Below are positions 61,616-64,000 of a stretch of 64,000 nucleotides of DNA, one piece after another; the first letter of the stretch is position 1; each line of letters opens with the position of its first letter. A program made the translations under genes and the position numbers. This DNA comes from Catellatospora bangladeshensis. Its GTDB lineage: Bacteria > Actinomycetota > Actinomycetes > Mycobacteriales > Micromonosporaceae. Location of the stretch: assembly GCF_016862575.1 (NCBI RefSeq), contig NZ_BONF01000054.1, positions 1 through 64,000 of the forward strand, given 5' to 3'. The notes below the pieces were generated by a model, which ran no database searches, had not been told where the DNA came from, and saw only the letters and a program-made list of their open reading frames with translations.

Positions 61616-62925
61616 ACAGCGTCAGCCCTGCCCGGCGCCGCGAGGTGATCGACGCGCTGCGCCGCGGAGCGGTCCCATCCGCGGGCCTCGATTTGCTCGC
61701 CGTCGGGCTCGACCGCTTCACCGCCTCCGTCGACGAGGACCTCGCCACCGTCACCACCGGCGGTTCCGTCTTCAAAGCCATCCGCGGCGAGTACGGCTCC
61801 GGCAAGACGTTCTTCACCCGCTGGGTCGCCGAACGCGCCAAGCGCGCCAACCTCGCCACCGCCGAGGTGCAGATCTCCGAAAACGAGACGCCACTGCACA
61901 AGCTCGAAACCGTGTACCGTCGGCTCACCGAACGCCTGATGACCGCGACCTTCGCGCCCAGCGCCATGCGGCCGGTCGTCGACGGCTGGTTCTACGCCCT
62001 CGAAGAAGATGCGTTAGCAGCAGACGCTTCCGCTGGCACCAACAGCGACGCACTCGATCACGCGGTCGGCGAGTTGCTGGAGCAACGGCTCGCCGCCGTC
62101 AGCCGCACCGCACCGGCCTTCGCCGCCGCACTACGCGGATACCGCACCGCCTACTCGGGCGGCGACGCGGCCACCGCCGAAGCCGTACTGGCCTGGCTCG
62201 GCGGGCAACCACACGTCGCCGCTGCCGCTCGCCGCGTCGCCGGCGTACGCGGCGACCTCGATCACTTCGCCGCACTCAGCTTCCTGCAGGGCCTGCTCGT
62301 GGTGCTGCGTGACAGCGGACACCCCGGCCTTCTCCTGGTGCTCGACGAGGTCGAGACCTTGCAGCGGGTCCGGTCGGACGCCAGGGATAAGGCGCTCAAC
62401 GCTCTGCGCCAGCTCATCGACGAAGTGCATTCAGGGCGCTTCCCCGGTCTTTACCTCATCATCACCGGCACCCCTGCGTTCTACGACGGGCCGCAAGGCG
62501 TGCAGCGCCTGGCCCCGCTGGCGCAGCGTCTTGCCGTTGACTTCACGACTGACGCGCGCTTTGACAATCCACGCGCGGTCCAGATCCGCCTGCCCGGCTT
62601 CACAGTCGACTCACTGGTCGAGTTGGGCGGACGGGTTCGCGACCTCTACGCCGACGGTAGTAGCGCAGGCGGTCGGGTGCACGCGCTCGTGGACGACGGC
62701 TACCTCGCCGCACTCGCGCGGGCGGTCGCCGGCAACCTCGGTGGCAAAGTCGGCGTCGCACCGCGCCTCTTCCTCAAGAAACTAGTGGGGGAGGTCCTCG
62801 ATCGCGTCGACCAGTTCCCCGACTTCGACCCCCGCCAGCACTACGCGCTGACCGTCTCCGCCGCGGAAATGACCGACCTCGAGCGCAACGCCACACGCGC
62901 CGACGAGATCCCGCTGGACGTTTGA
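61612..62925 (+). CDS. brxD: BREX type 2 ATP-binding protein BrxD
   Basis: The 437-residue product starts at GTG overlapping the pglZ stop. It has Walker A IRGEYGSGKTFFTRW near residue 60 and Walker B LLLVLDEVETLQRV near residue 240, with the sensor region YLIITGTPAFYDGPQGVQRL. This ORC/AAA-like ATPase is typical of BREX-2 loci and is encoded directly before brxHI. The brxHI start follows immediately with no gap. Confidence 0.92.
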   Translation: MNSVSPARRREVIDALRRGAVPSAGLDLLAVGLDRFTASVDEDLATVTTGGSVFKAIRGEYGSGKTFFTRWVAERAKRANLATAEVQISENETPLHKLETVYRRLTERLMTATFAPSAMRPVVDGWFYALEEDALAADASAGTNSDALDHAVGELLEQRLAAVSRTAPAFAAALRGYRTAYSGGDAATAEAVLAWLGGQPHVAAAARRVAGVRGDLDHFAALSFLQGLLVVLRDSGHPGLLLVLDEVETLQRVRSDARDKALNALRQLIDEVHSGRFPGLYLIITGTPAFYDGPQGVQRLAPLAQRLAVDFTTDARFDNPRAVQIRLPGFTVDSLVELGGRVRDLYADGSSAGGRVHALVDDGYLAALARAVAGNLGGKVGVAPRLFLKKLVGEVLDRVDQFPDFDPRQHYALTVSAAEMTDLERNATRADEIPLDV

Positions 62926-64000
62926 GTGTCCGCAGACCTGCTGCACCCCGTGGTGCTGCACCACATCGTCAACTCACTGCAGTGGCCAGCACTCCGGCCA
63001 CTGCAGGAAGCCGCCGTCGAGCCGCTGCTGCACGGTCACGACGCACTGCTACTCGCACCGACGGCTGGTGGCAAGACAGAGGCGGCCGTGTTCCCCCTGC
63101 TGTCGCGGATGGCGCAGGAAAACTGGCACGGCACTACCGTGCTCTACGTCTGCCCGCTCAAGGCCCTGCTCAACAACCTGCTACCGCGTATCGAACAGTA
63201 CGCGTCGTGGCTCGGGCGGCGGGCTGCTCTCTGGCACGGTGACGTCACCACAAGCCGACGCCGCCGGATACTGCGGGAACGACCCGATGTCCTGCTGACC
63301 ACACCTGAATCGTTGGAGTCGATGCTGGTCAGCGTAAATGTCGACCACGCCGAGTTCTTCGGGCAACTGCGTGCGATCGTCGTTGACGAGGTACACGCCT
63401 TCGCCGCTGACGACCGCGGCTGGCACCTCCTCGCCGTGCTCGAACGCCTCGGCAAGGTCGCCAGTCGACCCGTACAACGCGTGGGTCTGTCGGCCACCGT
63501 AGGAAACCCCGACGAGCTGCTGCACTGGCTGCAGGGATCCGGCCGCGGCGAACACCCGGCCAGGGTAATCACACCTGATCTTCCACCACCCACGGCAACG
63601 GCCACACCTGCTCGGCCTCCTGGCGAGGTCGAGCTGGATTACGTCGGCTCCGTCGACAACGCGGCGCGGGTGATCGCCGGTCTCCACCGTGGCGAGAAGC
63701 GGCTGGTGTTTTGCGACTCCCGCGCGCTTGTCGAGGAGCTAGGGCAGAAGTTGCGAGGTCACGGCGTCACTACGTTTCTGTCGCACGCCTCTCTGTCCGC
63801 GGAGGAGCGTAGGCGCGCCGAGGAAGCATTTGCGCAGGAGCGAGACTGCGTCATCGTTTCCACCAGCACGCTGGAGCTCGGCATCGACGTCGGTGACCTC
63901 GACCGGGTCGTTCAGATCAACGCTCCACGTACCGTCGCCGCGTTCCTGCAACGCATCGGTCGCACCGGGCGGCGCCCCGGCAGCAGCCGGAACTGCCTGT
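62926..64000 (+). CDS. brxHI: BREX helicase BrxHI, DEAD/DEAH-type (3' partial)
   Basis: The gene starts at GTG 62926, the base after the brxD stop, and runs off the window after 358 codons. The visible part is a superfamily 2 helicase: PLQEAAVEPLLHGHDALLL, Walker A APTAGGKTEAA (Lys50), VLYVCPLKALLNNL, LLTTPESLESML, Walker B VVDEVHAFAADDRG, LSATVGNP, then the second RecA domain with VIVSTSTLELGIDVGDL and QRIGRTGRRPGS at the window edge. It resembles Lhr-like helicases found as the last core gene of BREX-2. The rest of the protein, and probably the end of the island, lie to the right. Confidence 0.92.
   Translation, partial: MSADLLHPVVLHHIVNSLQWPALRPLQEAAVEPLLHGHDALLLAPTAGGKTEAAVFPLLSRMAQENWHGTTVLYVCPLKALLNNLLPRIEQYASWLGRRAALWHGDVTTSRRRRILRERPDVLLTTPESLESMLVSVNVDHAEFFGQLRAIVVDEVHAFAADDRGWHLLAVLERLGKVASRPVQRVGLSATVGNPDELLHWLQGSGRGEHPARVITPDLPPPTATATPARPPGEVELDYVGSVDNAARVIAGLHRGEKRLVFCDSRALVEELGQKLRGHGVTTFLSHASLSAEERRRAEEAFAQERDCVIVSTSTLELGIDVGDLDRVVQINAPRTVAAFLQRIGRTGRRPGSSRNCL

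Overview
The window is high-GC, GTG-start-rich, tightly overlapping DNA typical of a soil actinomycete. A secreted GH62 arabinofuranosidase, NarL-type two-component systems, an NB-ARC/TPR regulator and the tRNA style fit Streptomyces/Micromonosporaceae-like bacteria; genus is not resolved. Everything here is read by eye from sequence; no database was searched.

Left part (1-14.4 kb) looks like ordinary chromosome: the 3' part of a GH62 xylan-debranching enzyme, a secreted/membrane alpha/beta hydrolase with a histidine kinase/response regulator pair, a lipoprotein, an S8 protease with a small propeptide-like partner, two linked proteins of unknown role, an XRE/NB-ARC/TPR regulator and a secreted trypsin-like protease ending in a strong hairpin. 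At 14399-14437 lies the 5' half of a tRNA-Pro(GGG) gene that stops at the end of the anticodon loop. I read this as the left junction of a genomic island.

Right part (14.4-64 kb, not closed in this window) is an antiphage-defence island. In order it holds: a membrane nSTAND-type NTPase with WD40-like repeats; a decayed metallo-beta-lactamase gene; a small membrane protein, an ECF sigma factor and an unknown gene directly upstream of a complete type II Wadjet operon (jetABCD); a Vsr-like nuclease; a PD-(D/E)XK nuclease fused to LGFP-like repeats; an IS5-family element; a membrane-anchored macro-domain protein; an operon of a membrane protein and a nucleoside phosphorylase-fold protein that share a Gly/His-rich motif at facing ends; an IS3-like relic; a complete qatABCD operon; a PD-(D/E)XK nuclease with a DUF7669-like tail; and a type 2 BREX (Pgl) system: pglW, pglX, pglY, pglZ, brxD and the start of brxHI. 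Two opposite-strand genes sit in the BREX gaps: an ADP-ribosylglycohydrolase homologue that has lost its metal-binding motifs, and an EVE-DUF3883 protein.

The best candidate for an undescribed system is 34.1-38.0 kb. There a cytosolic nucleosidase-like effector and a multi-pass membrane protein carry matching 24-residue motifs resembling bacterial amyloid-signalling motifs, next to a convergent membrane macro-domain protein. Other leads are the Wadjet operon coupled to a sigma factor, the LGFP-nuclease fusion, the ADP-ribosylglycohydrolase pseudoenzyme within BREX, and a low-GC specificity block inside pglX.
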